Position numbers and translations under genes: made by a program. Shown in pieces: positions 47,600 to 56,517 of a DNA stretch of 64,000 bases. Below the pieces are notes generated by a model, which saw only the letters and a list, made by a program, of their open reading frames with translations, did no database searches and was not told the origin of the DNA. The stretch lies in contig WBZZ01005927.1 in the NCBI GenBank assembly GCA_019918135.1, forward strand, positions 34,162 through 98,161. The letters run 5' to 3'. Source of the DNA: Paulinella micropora. Taxonomy: Eukaryota; Cercozoa; Imbricatea; Euglyphida; Paulinellidae. How positions within the stretch are numbered: position 1 is the first letter of the stretch; each line of letters begins with the position of its first letter.

Positions 47600-49220
47600 G
47601 AGAAGAAAGTTCTGTTTCAATAGAAAAGCAAAGCAGAAAATCGAAACAGAAAACCGAAACAAGAAACCAAAACAGAAAATCGAAACAAAAAACATAAACA
47701 GAAAAGCAAAACAGAAAATCGAAACAGGAAACCCAAACAGACGACGAAACAGGAGATAAAAACAGGAAACCGAAACAGAAAACCGAAACAGGAAACCGAA
47801 ACAGAAAAGCAAAACAAGAAACCGAAACAGAAAATCGAAACAGAAAAGCAAAACAGAAAATCGAAACAGACGACGAAACAGACGACGAAACAGAAAATCG
47901 AAACAGAAAACCAAAACAGAAAACCGAAACAGAAAATCGAAACAAGAAACCAAAACAGAAAATCGAAACAGAAAATCGAAACAGGAAACCGAAACAGGAA
48001 ACCGAAACAGGAAACCGAAACAGGAAACCGAAACAGGAAACCGAAACAGGAAACCGAAACAGAAAAGCAAAACAAGAAACCAAAACAGAAAAGCAAAACA
48101 GAAAACCGAAACAAGAAACCAAAACAGAAAATCGAAACAGGAAACATAAACAGAAAAGCAAAACAGAAAATCGAAACAGGAAACCGAAACAGGAAATCGA
48201 AACAGGAAATCGAAACAAGAAATCGAAACAGGAAATCGAAACAGGAAGCCGAAACAGAAAAGCAAAACAAGAAACCGAAACAGAAAATCTAAACAGAAAA
48301 GCAAAACAGAAATCGAAACAGGAAATCGAAACAGACAAAGAAACAGGAAATCGAAACAGAAAATCGAAACAGAAAACCAAAACAGAAAACCGAAACAGAA
48401 AACCGAAACAAGAAACCAAAACAGAAAATCGAAACAGGAAACATAAACAGAAAGCAAAACAGAAAATCGAAACAGGAAACCAAAACAGACGACGAAACAG
48501 AAAACAGAAACAGAAAATCGAAACAGGAAACCCAAACAGACGACGAAACAGGAGATAAAAACAGAAAATCGAAACAGGAAACCGAAACAGACGACGAAAC
48601 AGAAAATCGAAACAGACGACGAAACAGGAAATCGAAACAGACGACGAAACAGGAAATCGAAACAGACGACGAAACAGAAAACAGAAACAGAAAATCGAAA
48701 CAGAAAACATAAACAGAAAAGCAAAACAGAAAATCGAAACAGGAAACCAAAACAGACGACGAAACAGGAGATAAAAACAGAAAATCAAAACAGAAAATCG
48801 AAATAGAAAACAGAAACAGAAAATCGAAACAGAAAACAGAAACAGAAAATCGAAACAGGAAACCAAAACAGACGACGAAACAGGAGATCAAAACAGAAAA
48901 AAGAAACAGACAACGAAACAAGAAAACCGAAACAGAAAACCGAAACAGAAAAGCAAAACAGGAAACCGAAACAGAAAACCGAAACAGGAAACCAAAACAG
49001 ACGACGAAACAGGAAATCGAAATAGAAAATCGAAACAGAAAACCGAAACAGAAAAGCAAAACAAGAAACAGAAACAGAAAATCGAAGTATGAAATCGAAA
49101 CAAAAAATCGAAACAGGAAACCGAAACAGAAAACCGAAACAAGAAACCAAAACAGACGACGAAACAGGAAATCAAAACCAGGAGATCAAAACAGAAAATC
49201 GAAACAAGAAGAAAAAAGGC
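47600..49220. repeat. Degenerate tandem array of about 13-bp units
   Basis: About 1.6 kb made of 12-13-bp units with core GAAACAG followed by (A/G)AAAxC, GACGAC, (A/G)AAAGCA or GAGATAA; roughly 125 copies. The unit length is 1 mod 3, so three units (39 nt) restore frame. The minus strand is therefore open in all three frames over long distances and translates to Phe/Cys/Ser/Val-rich 13-residue periods. Those open frames (up to about 450 codons) have identical composition in every frame and no normal protein features, so I do not call a gene. Strand asymmetry is extreme: A-rich plus strand with almost no T. Possible roles are an origin, a protein-binding array or a spacer. Confidence 0.85.
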
Positions 49221-49719
49221 AGCCAATCAGAACAAAATGGAAACCAGCACAAAAAAAACACATAACACCCCGGTAGTCGCTTTGGTGTTCAGGCTTTGTG
49301 TTCTGGTGTGTTTAAGAATAAGAAAAACGAACAAACAAAAAAGTGACAAGAAAAAGGCTGCCACTTGGCTTTTGCACTTTTGTTCTCTTTTTTTGCTTAT
49401 TTATGTGGCTTTTTGGTTCCTCTTTGTATGTTTGTCTTTGTGTTTTGTTGTGCCTTTTTATGTTGCACCTGTGTGTTCTGTCTTTACAGAAAGAGAAAAT
49501 CACAACTGAAGAGTATCAGAGAGGAAGATTAACAGACAGACAGAAAAAAGATACGTACGTATGCAGACAAACATACAAGTAACTTATACATGCATACACC
49601 TACCTACCTTCCTACCTCTGTCTGTCGTTCTGTCTGTCTGTTTGACAAGCCAAGCACTAAGCTTAGAATTTATGTGCTTACCCCGGTTTGTGTGTGTGTG
49701 TGTGTTGACGTGCGCAGTT
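49221..49719. other. T/A-rich intergenic region
   Basis: Low-complexity T-rich stretch, then CTAC/CTGT-type repeats (49595-49650) and a (TG)n run near 49690-49705, ending at the ATG of the SET-like gene. No gene is supported; short open frames are Phe/Leu/Cys-rich by composition. Confidence 0.5.
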
Positions 49720-50787
49720 ATGCATTCCCCGCGTGCGTCCCGCTGCTGGGTGTGCCGCTTAGCCGAGCCAGCGGGTTTGCTGTCATTTGCTCCCGATGGT
49801 GTTGAGCTGCTGAAGCCAGTACCGGCCTGTGCAAGCTGCCTCGAGTCGCCACTGGGTTGGCCTCGGGACGACGACCCTAATCTGCGGGGGTCAGCTGAGG
49901 GCACGCTTGGGCACACCGTCTTTGCAGTGGCTAAGAACAGAGCGCTGACTGAGTTCGGAGCTTTTACTTCTCTGTTGCTGAGCCCCGGACAGACAGAACA
50001 CCGCGGGCTGTTTTTTGGCGGTCGGGTTATCCCTCACCCCCACAACGCCTGCGCGCCCACGGTGCGCGCAGGCCTTCGGTCCCTGCCTCACGCGCAGCCG
50101 GGCCCCTTGCTCCGTTCCGTGCGCAAAACGGCAGAGCCGCCAAGGCAGCAGCAGCTCGAATTCGTTCGCGTGGCGCCTCCCGGCGTGCGCACAACGCACC
50201 TCCTTTCGTGGGCCGACCGGTTGGTATGTATCGACGGCTACAAAGATCTGCAACGCTATAAACAGTCCCAAGTTAACATACTTGGTGTGCTCTCGAGCCT
50301 TGATGGCTCCTGGGAGAAATTTCTGAGCGAACCCGGAGGCAAGTCGATTATATTCCACTTGCCACCGGACAAACGCTACTTTGGTAGTGCTCAGCTCGTT
50401 AACAGCAGGGATTCGCGCCCGCTGTTGCTTTCCCGGTCTACGCCCTATAGCCACCCTGCTTCGCGCAGGCCTTATCTCGCGTGCGCAACAGGCCCGCATG
50501 CTACGTTCTTCGCCGGGGACGAACTTTTCTGGGACTATGCACTTGACCTGGACAGTGCGCAGCCACCGCCAGGGCGCCTCCGGGTTACGACCCGGCAGCG
50601 CCTGGCCTACGCAACTCCGTCCTCTTCTTCTTCTTCTTCTTCTTCTTCTTTTTCAGCAGCAGGAGTTTTTGAGCGTCCTTCGCCAACGGCACGAGCTATT
50701 TCCCGCGTCTTTGCCACCGCCAAGATCAGGAGAAAGCAATTCTTGGATGATGATTTAGGCTTTTGCAAGACTTTGTCGAGTTTTTAA
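49720..50787 (+). CDS. Possible SET-domain (lysine methyltransferase-like) protein with Cys knuckle
   Basis: 355 aa from ATG 49720, which directly precedes CWVC...CASC, a possible zinc knuckle (residues 7-39). LTEFGAFTSLLLSPGQ fits the start of a SET domain (GxGxFAxxxIxxG). YFGSAQLVNSRDSRPLLL lies where xxARFINHSCxPNxxx is expected, and ATFFAGDELFWDYALDL matches the terminal AxxxIxxGEELxxDYG block. The central NHSC motif is poorly kept, so activity is doubtful. Viral SET proteins can methylate host histones; that role is speculative here. A Ser10 tract comes from a TTC repeat near 50630. The last codons overlap the 3'-flank motif, so the original C-terminus may differ. A 10-bp hairpin lies at 50047-50073. 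Confidence 0.4.
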   Translation: MHSPRASRCWVCRLAEPAGLLSFAPDGVELLKPVPACASCLESPLGWPRDDDPNLRGSAEGTLGHTVFAVAKNRALTEFGAFTSLLLSPGQTEHRGLFFGGRVIPHPHNACAPTVRAGLRSLPHAQPGPLLRSVRKTAEPPRQQQLEFVRVAPPGVRTTHLLSWADRLVCIDGYKDLQRYKQSQVNILGVLSSLDGSWEKFLSEPGGKSIIFHLPPDKRYFGSAQLVNSRDSRPLLLSRSTPYSHPASRRPYLACATGPHATFFAGDELFWDYALDLDSAQPPPGRLRVTTRQRLAYATPSSSSSSSSSSFSAAGVFERPSPTARAISRVFATAKIRRKQFLDDDLGFCKTLSSF

Positions 50788-50800
50788 TTAAAAAAGATTT
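50761..50800 (+). terminator. Conserved 3'-flank motif overlapping the stop codon
   Basis: TTGCAAGACTTTGTCGAGTT followed by TTTAATTAAAAAAG. The TAA of the SET-like gene lies within the motif. It closely matches the B modules of the repeat blocks. Confidence 0.45.
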
Positions 50801-51248
50801 AATACTTTCTTTGCATCTATGGCCTCGCCGGTTTTATCTCAATGAAAACTGACGGGGCTCGGCTGTCCACACCCATTGGTAGTCACGAGGCGGGGGAGGA
50901 GGGCGCGGCCATTGCTTGCGCTTGTCCTTGCGTTTCGTGAGCATCTCTCTTTGCTCCCCTGCCTTTGCCTACACACGGACATACACCAACACAAAGTCTG
51001 GGGCCCCTAAACTTTCTAACCCTAACTTTTTTTTGGGGGGGGGGGGAGAGGGGAGGGAGAGGGGGGGGGGGGGGGAGAAAGCCTCTGAGGAGGGAGAGAG
51101 AGAGAGAGAGGGAGGGGGGGGGGGGAGAGAGAGCGCGTGAAGAGTCAAGAAAGAGAAAGCTGTGAAATTGAATGGCCGTTTGTAAGTGTCTGCAAAAAAA
51201 AAACAAAAGATTCTCCTCAAAGCCGAGTCTGCAGCGACGTGCATCATT
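50801..51248. other. Intergenic region with G- and GA-rich tracts
   Basis: Includes G12 near 51036, G-runs at 51061-51075, a GA microsatellite near 51090-51110 and further G-runs. A short Cys/His-poor open frame is judged by composition not to be a gene. Confidence 0.5.
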
Positions 51249-51497
51249 ATGCAAGCCATGGAATATCCTAGCCAGCCGCTTCCAGTCAAGAGTGCCAAAC
51301 CGGACTTTAACATTCGCAGCTTTCTGGAAGCGCAAACACATTTCAACACAGCCCTTGCCCAGCAATGCCAAACATTGATCCTGTCGTTTAACATGCTTGA
51401 ACAACAAATAGCCCAGCGTCTGCGGCGGCTGGAATTGCGCTTAGCAGACATGGAAATGCTGCTGGCCCGCATGAAAGCTTTCCCGGAGAGACCTTAA
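51249..51497 (+). CDS. Short coiled-coil protein resembling BRK1/HSPC300 or CCDC53 (actin-regulator complex subunits)
   Basis: 82 aa from ATG 51249; the frame continues upstream only to a GTG. Residues 20-76 form one amphipathic helix: FLEAQTHFNTALAQQCQTL, then SFNMLEQQIAQRLRRLELRL, ending EMLLARMKAFPER. Length and pattern recall BRK1 (about 75 aa; xFLxSFxxxxxxRLxxLxxxLxxLExxIxxIExR) and the N-terminal helix of CCDC53/WASHC3, which ends KLSSIP. Both are small trimeric coiled-coil subunits of WAVE and WASH complexes that activate Arp2/3. A viral mimic acting on host actin is an attractive inference, but a generic coiled coil cannot be excluded by eye. Confidence 0.4.
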   Translation: MQAMEYPSQPLPVKSAKPDFNIRSFLEAQTHFNTALAQQCQTLILSFNMLEQQIAQRLRRLELRLADMEMLLARMKAFPERP

Positions 51498-51605
51498 AGA
51501 AAACAGGGAGCAAGGAGGGGAGGGGGTCGCGCGTTTTCAAACGGCTTTGTAGGCACTCGTGGCTTTATTAAAAAAATACAGATTTCTTCTCCCCGCTGGT
51601 TTCCG

Positions 51606-52370
51606 TTACACGACGGGGGATGCGGGTGGTGCGTGCACCACCCCGTGTGCGCGTAGGGCCTGCGGAGAGGCAAAGGCCTTTGAGCAGCCCTGCCGTTGGC
51701 AGACAAAGGGCCTTTCGCCGGTGTGCAACCTCCTGTGATTCTGCCAATTCACCTTTTGTGTAAATTCGCGACCGCAAAACTCGCAGTGGTACGGCTTGAC
51801 TTTGTCGTGGATCCTAAGGTGTAGGCGCAGGCTGGCCGGGCGCTTAAGCAAAATGCCGCACACGTGGCAGGCGGTGGTGGGGTGCAGAGGCGGAGTCGGG
51901 GGCGTGGTGGGGTGCAGAGGCGGAGTCGGGGGCGGGCCGTTGATTGTAAGGCCCGCGTGGGGGACGACCGTCGAGTGCAGCTTTAGCGTCCAACTAGTAC
52001 TGAAGGACTTTTGGCAGCCCGGCAGGGTACACACAAAGGGGTTATCGCCGCTGTGCAGTCTCAGGTGAGACTGCAGGCTAGACTTCTGCGCAAACTTGCG
52101 TGCACAGTCGGGGCACTCGTACGGCTTGGAATGGACGTTGAGATGGGACCGGAAGCTGCTCCTGCGCTTGGCCCTAAACCCGCACACCGTGCATTGCAAG
52201 TCCTGGGGCACCGGCGCCAAGCGTTGGCGGTGGGTTCCCATATGCCTTCGCCAAGCCGCGTAAGACTTTGTCTCGCGCGGGCAATGAATGCAGCGCCATC
52301 TCGCTGTCACTAGTATCTGCTTCCCTTTCTTTTCTCCGCAAGTCACACTGGGCTTCTCAGCTGTGCTCAT
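51606..52370 (-). CDS. C2H2 zinc-finger protein with seven fingers
   Basis: 254 aa from ATG 52370. Seven C2H2 units are visible in order: CIHC...HMGTH, CTVC...HLNVH, CPDC...HLRLH, C(4)C...H(5)H (CTLPGC), CHVC...HLRIH, CEFC...HRRLH and C(4)C (CQRQGC)...HGVVH. TGERPF- and SKPYEC-type linkers are typical of DNA-binding arrays. A Pro/Thr spacer between fingers 4 and 5 (PPTPPLHPTT) is tandemly duplicated at the DNA level (51875-51935). A sequence-specific transcription regulator is likely; the target is unknown. A 10-bp hairpin with GG loop lies inside at 52054-52075. Confidence 0.9.
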   Translation of the reverse strand: MSTAEKPSVTCGEKKGKQILVTARWRCIHCPRETKSYAAWRRHMGTHRQRLAPVPQDLQCTVCGFRAKRRSSFRSHLNVHSKPYECPDCARKFAQKSSLQSHLRLHSGDNPFVCTLPGCQKSFSTSWTLKLHSTVVPHAGLTINGPPPTPPLHPTTPPTPPLHPTTACHVCGILLKRPASLRLHLRIHDKVKPYHCEFCGREFTQKVNWQNHRRLHTGERPFVCQRQGCSKAFASPQALRAHGVVHAPPASPVV

Positions 52371-52554
52371 GCGTGCCAGACGATTTTCTTGGTGTATGCA
52401 CTCGCTCTCTTTCTCTGGACTAAGAGTCCTGGTCGGAGGGTTTCTTACCAAAAGGGGGGCACCCCCCCCTTCCTCTGCTCATTGCCCCCTCTCCCCCCCT
52501 GTGGCTGGACAGGATGAACCTTTATTTACAAAATAAAGGGAGGAAAGCCCGAGC

Positions 52555-52932
52555 ATGCCGCTATCAACACTGCCGTGGAAACTTCGTGCTTGGAGCACGA
52601 CCGTTGTATGGTTTGAGTTCCTTGCCAAATACAAGACGCTTGTCAGCCTTGGTCTGATACTTGCTGCAATCGGGCTCTATTGTGCTTGGCTATATCGGAC
52701 ACAACGTACACGGCCCAAACGCGCCTTCTGGGACACCCGCGCAGGACGCTGTCTGGGGAGCTGTGCAGACCCTGCAAGCGGTTTTTGTCCTAGTACTATC
52801 TATCAAGAAAGCTACCCAGAGTATGAGATTCTCGCCTGTGTAGCACTTCCAATGTGCGCCTGTTTTCTGGCCGCTGCTGTGATCGCAGCCAGTGTCCTTT
52901 TTGTAGGCGAAAGGGGCTCCGTTCTCCCGTGA
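52555..52932 (+). CDS. Small membrane protein with two transmembrane helices
   Basis: 125 aa from ATG 52555. Hydrophobic helices are at about residues 28-46 (TLVSLGLILAAIGLYCAWLY) and 95-116 (ACVALPMCACFLAAAVIAAS). Between them is a Cys-containing loop (CLGSCADPASGFCPS) that could form disulfides. No family recognised. It is divergent from the C2H2 gene and precedes the 732-aa gene on the same strand. Probably an envelope or endomembrane protein. Confidence 0.6.
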   Translation: MPLSTLPWKLRAWSTTVVWFEFLAKYKTLVSLGLILAAIGLYCAWLYRTQRTRPKRAFWDTRAGRCLGSCADPASGFCPSTIYQESYPEYEILACVALPMCACFLAAAVIAASVLFVGERGSVLP

Positions 52933-53123
52933 AGAAGCCCCCCCCCCCCCACCACCTTCCCCCTTTAGTTCTTCTCCCCGATCTCGAGCATCTCCCCCCT
53001 TCCCTCCCCCCCCCCCCCTCCTGCCCTCTACTGAGCAGCCTTAGCGGATCCGGGGATTTAGCTGTGTGCTGGGAACATCAGCAACCTAAATAAATGTCTT
53101 CTTGTTTAAAGCAATAGACAACA

Positions 53124-55322
53124 ATGACACTGCGCCAAGCATTCTTGGACAATATTGACTACGAACATCCCGCCCTTATCTGTGAAGGCGGTATCTACAC
53201 AAAAACAGCGAGTGACATCTTAATGTGTTCTCTGTTTCAAAGAGGAGAACCGGAAGAAAGCCCAGAGAATTCCAGTTGGTGGAGCTCTTACGTTTATAGT
53301 CATGGAGTCGGCATTTGTGAAAGGGGTGAGTATGAGGCAATATCTAACAAAGAATTCTTGGCATTCTACGAACGACTCGACAAGGTTTCTGAGCCGCCCG
53401 CGGACTTCACCCTAATTTATAAAAGACTACGCCGCCGAAATGGTGCAAAAAGCCAAGATAATAAGATTCATATTTTTGTTTCCAAAGCGTCGAAAAAGCA
53501 GAGCTTGCTGGAGTTTTTGCGACAAAAAGACAATCGCTACTCCGAGGCCTGGACAGCAGCCTATGCAGCTTTGCAAGTATACGCTCAACTTATGAAAGAT
53601 GCTATTTGTATGGACCGAACGCCTTTTGTACGGCTGGGGCTACATGCATCGCGGTTGTTCATTCAAGAAGGAAAGCAGTCATTTCGGGTTGGGGTTGGGG
53701 ATGCGGATGGCTACCACAATCCCAAATTCAGTGCGTCTTTGTCTGGAAAAGAAAGCCAGCTGGCAAAGAATGAACCGCGGGATCTGGCCTTGGCCTTTTT
53801 TATAGAACTCTTGGCTAATAGCTGCAGGTCACTCAAACGGGAGGGGACGGACCCCTGCCCCTGGGAGGCTGGGCTCAAGGTCTTGAGCACGCTGTTGCAG
53901 AACAACGAGCAGAAGCAGGGGCAGGAGCAGGAGGAGCGTCAACTTGCTTTGAAGCTAGCCAAGCCTCTTTGCACTTTGATAAAGCTAGGCAAACTCACAG
54001 GGCAGGGGGACGAGAGCCGATATGTAGCCGAACTCGAGAAGTACGCGCATCGAAAAGCACCTCTTTATGGCTATCACCGCCTTCGGCTCCCAGCAAACAA
54101 TAAAGATTTTCAGTTACGGCATGACCGTCCGGGAGGTGGTGTGCTGTCCCTTCAAGCTGAGCGCTACGCTTGGTTGTTGTCTCAAACGTGCTACTTCCAC
54201 CGATGCGGACACGCGCGCTCCAAGACAGACCCTTATAGATGGCTGCTCTTGCTTACCAAATATTACTACGAGCAAGAGGTCCCTACCCGATCGGGCGCGA
54301 AAATCCATTCCCAGTGGATAAACAACATGGTGAACGTAATACAGAGCAAACTTGTAGAGTATTGTACGCAAGATGATTCCTTGTACAAAGTCACGTGCAA
54401 TGGAAGATGCCTGTTTTTTTCTCTGAACGATGCCCATGTCGACAGCCGCTGTAACTTGTACACCGATCTGTCGCTGTTTGGTTTCGTCTGCATTGACAGT
54501 GCCAAAAAGATGCTAAGCCCTATCGCCGCTCCAGCCGCTCAGCTTTACGAACTGGATATAGGAGCCTGTGATAACGCCGTCTACACAGAAGTACGGCTAG
54601 ATGACGTCAACGAACTTCTAGGCCAATCAAAAGAGCTTAATCCAGGAAAGAAGAACGTGGCCTTGTCCAATTTTGAAAATTTGCTGCAAAATGTGATAAC
54701 CGACATTGGAAAGAAAAAGCAGTGCTTCCTTTTTAGCTGCACACAGCCCAATACCTGCGGTTCTTTGCAGTCTTGGTCCAAGAAACAGATCCGGGACTTG
54801 CCCGAAAATACAGAAATTTTCGGGCTTGTTTGGGAAGACTTGTATAAACTGCTCCAAGCTTATACAAAATGCATCTATGACCAGCCCGCAATAGGTACAA
54901 AACCCTTGCCCTTGTTCCTTAGCTGGGCCCCTTCCGACGTGTGGGTCTACAATACTGGCATAGGGAGCCGCGCCGCGTGGAGCGTCCGCCTCAATGATGC
55001 AAAGTTTTACATAAACCCAGGGTTAATGCACAGCCTGGCTGATCGGGGGTTGAACACAAGCTTGTTTTCAGCTGACAACAGCACTGTGCTAGCAGCGGCG
55101 CTTTATTTGGAAAACGTAGCCTGTGTCATGCACACTTGGGATTGCGAGTACCAGAATTTTTGTGCTCGTAGAATAGCTCTTGACGTGTTAGGGAAGAATA
55201 TCAAAAAAGCTGTCGCTGCACGCAAGCAGTGGCACCAATACTTGGGCTCCAAATACAAGCCGGTCGTGTTTCACACGGAGGGTAAATGCAGACATGTGGG
55301 AGACCTACCCCTGTGGGATTAA
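53124..55322 (+). CDS. Large protein with degenerate kinase-like region
   Basis: 732 aa from ATG 53124, uninterrupted. Residues 90-265 loosely follow a kinase plan: FTLIYKRL, a helix near AYAALQVYAQLM, then RLGLHASRLFIQEGKQSFRV, GVGDADG, and PRDLALAFFIELL. This parallels catalytic loop, DFG and the C-lobe helix, but the catalytic Asp is absent and DFG reads GDADG, so it would be a pseudokinase at best. The last 450 residues are unassigned, without signal or membrane segments. The neighbouring broken gene at 59.6-62.4 kb has the same C-lobe-like pattern with a better catalytic loop. A 10-bp perfect hairpin lies at 54800-54825. Confidence 0.6.
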   Translation: MTLRQAFLDNIDYEHPALICEGGIYTKTASDILMCSLFQRGEPEESPENSSWWSSYVYSHGVGICERGEYEAISNKEFLAFYERLDKVSEPPADFTLIYKRLRRRNGAKSQDNKIHIFVSKASKKQSLLEFLRQKDNRYSEAWTAAYAALQVYAQLMKDAICMDRTPFVRLGLHASRLFIQEGKQSFRVGVGDADGYHNPKFSASLSGKESQLAKNEPRDLALAFFIELLANSCRSLKREGTDPCPWEAGLKVLSTLLQNNEQKQGQEQEERQLALKLAKPLCTLIKLGKLTGQGDESRYVAELEKYAHRKAPLYGYHRLRLPANNKDFQLRHDRPGGGVLSLQAERYAWLLSQTCYFHRCGHARSKTDPYRWLLLLTKYYYEQEVPTRSGAKIHSQWINNMVNVIQSKLVEYCTQDDSLYKVTCNGRCLFFSLNDAHVDSRCNLYTDLSLFGFVCIDSAKKMLSPIAAPAAQLYELDIGACDNAVYTEVRLDDVNELLGQSKELNPGKKNVALSNFENLLQNVITDIGKKKQCFLFSCTQPNTCGSLQSWSKKQIRDLPENTEIFGLVWEDLYKLLQAYTKCIYDQPAIGTKPLPLFLSWAPSDVWVYNTGIGSRAAWSVRLNDAKFYINPGLMHSLADRGLNTSLFSADNSTVLAAALYLENVACVMHTWDCEYQNFCARRIALDVLGKNIKKAVAARKQWHQYLGSKYKPVVFHTEGKCRHVGDLPLWD

Positions 55323-55326
55323 ATTT

Positions 55327-55371
55327 TTTTTAATTAAAAACTCGACAAAGCCTTGCACTTGAAACTGACAA
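55327..55371 (-). terminator. Conserved 3'-flank motif between convergent genes
   Basis: The minus strand after the stop at 55372 reads CAGTTTCAAGTGCAAGGC, TTTGTCGAGTTTTTAATT, then an A/T run. It lies between the convergent genes ending at 55322 and 55372 and could serve the minus-strand gene. Confidence 0.5.
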
Positions 55372-56202
55372 CTAGTTGCACTGAACGGCCTGTGCTGGAG
55401 GCTGGGGGTTGGCTTCGGCCTGTGCCAAGCCAGCAGCCCAGGCTTGAGCTTCAGCTTCCTCTTCGTGCATCCAAAAAAGCTTTCTGCCCAGCATGACTAT
55501 GGCGCTAACGCTCTCGACCAGGAGGTCTAGCGCCATGGCTAAGAGAATGAAGGAGAGTTCGGGTCGGGTGGACAGAATCAGAACGCCTAGCACAAGCATG
55601 GTCGTGAAGCCGCCCAGGTGAAGCGAGTAGAACAGGCGCTGGCCACTAGAGACATAGCGCCTCTCTGTAAAAAATCGCAAAGTCTCGTAAGACAGGTGCG
55701 CAAACACACACACATAGCTTACTGCGGCTAGCAAGAGCACATGGTTAGCGGAGTAACTGGACACAAAGGCCAAACAGGACTTGTACGTGTCTTGCACCAG
55801 GAATAAAAAAGAGCCAGCACTCCAGGCAGCCACAAACACCCAGAGCACGACACGCGCGGGGGGGTCGTAGCGCACCCGAAAGGTGGGTCTGCCGATCTGT
55901 GCCTCGGGCACAACCAATGAGCTCACCCAGAAATGGTGGCCAAAGAGTTTGGCGAGCGCGTACATCACAAAGCAGACTGGAGAGAAGATGCCCACGCAGT
56001 TTTGCTGGAGAAGTCTAATAGCATAAACGCTCGCCAATAGCACAAACACCGAGCCGGTCTTTGCTAAACTGAGGGCCCTCTGGGAGCCAGAGAAAAGGGC
56101 GACCGAAGCGAGCGTCAGCAACTCGAAGCAAGATAACAACAGGCTTATGTCCAGTTTAATGTACAAGATGACTGACAGCCAAAAGTATTGCACTCGATCC
56201 AT
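55372..56202 (-). CDS. Multi-pass membrane protein, about seven transmembrane helices
   Basis: 276 aa from ATG 56202; a 3-codon TTG extension was dropped. Seven hydrophobic segments are seen: SLLLSCFELLTLASVALF, GSVFVLLASVYAIRLL, FSPVCFVMYALAKLFG, VVLWVFVAAWSAGSFLFLV, VLLLAAVSYVCVFAHLSY, SLHLGGFTTMLVLGVLIL and FILLAMALDLLVESVSAIVM. The tail is Glu/Ala-rich (EEEAEAQAWAAG). The topology resembles 7TM proteins, but no GPCR DRY or NPxxY motif is visible, and other 7TM families are equally possible. Confidence 0.65.
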   Translation of the reverse strand: MDRVQYFWLSVILYIKLDISLLLSCFELLTLASVALFSGSQRALSLAKTGSVFVLLASVYAIRLLQQNCVGIFSPVCFVMYALAKLFGHHFWVSSLVVPEAQIGRPTFRVRYDPPARVVLWVFVAAWSAGSFLFLVQDTYKSCLAFVSSYSANHVLLLAAVSYVCVFAHLSYETLRFFTERRYVSSGQRLFYSLHLGGFTTMLVLGVLILSTRPELSFILLAMALDLLVESVSAIVMLGRKLFWMHEEEAEAQAWAAGLAQAEANPQPPAQAVQCN

Positions 56203-56482
56203 GGCTCCCAAAAAACTCCCTTGCTCTTTTGTTTGGTACCAAGTACAGAAAAAAGAGCGGGGGGTGTTGTGACGCTAAAAGAGAGAAAAAAAGGGGGGAG
56301 GGGGAAAGAGGAAGCACGCAACTTTCTTGCCTTCCTCCCCCCCCCCCCTCCCGCGCCCTCGTCTTCTTTCTCCATCTCCCCCGCCCCTTTCTCTCTCCCT
56401 CTCTTCTTCTTACACACACCCCTCCCCCCTTTCCCTCCCCCGCCCCTTTCACTTTCCCCCCACTCCGCCCTTTCTCTCCTAT

Positions 56483-56517
56483 GCTCGGGCTTTGCTTAGG
56501 CTAAGCTGAGCCCGAGC
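56483..56517 (-). terminator. Hairpin overlapping the stop of the 56496 gene
   Basis: Outer arms GCTCGGGCT / AGCCCGAGC enclose an inner palindrome GCTTAGGCTAAGC. The last codons and the TAA of the minus-strand gene lie within it. A C/T-rich tract of about 200 nt (56280-56480) follows downstream. Confidence 0.5.

Noticed and set aside
47480..49226. Long minus-strand open frames (about 110-450 codons) with Phe/Cys/Val/Ser repeats
   Set aside because: All three frames give the same periodic composition because the repeat unit is 13 bp and lacks minus-strand stops; there is no independent evidence of a protein.
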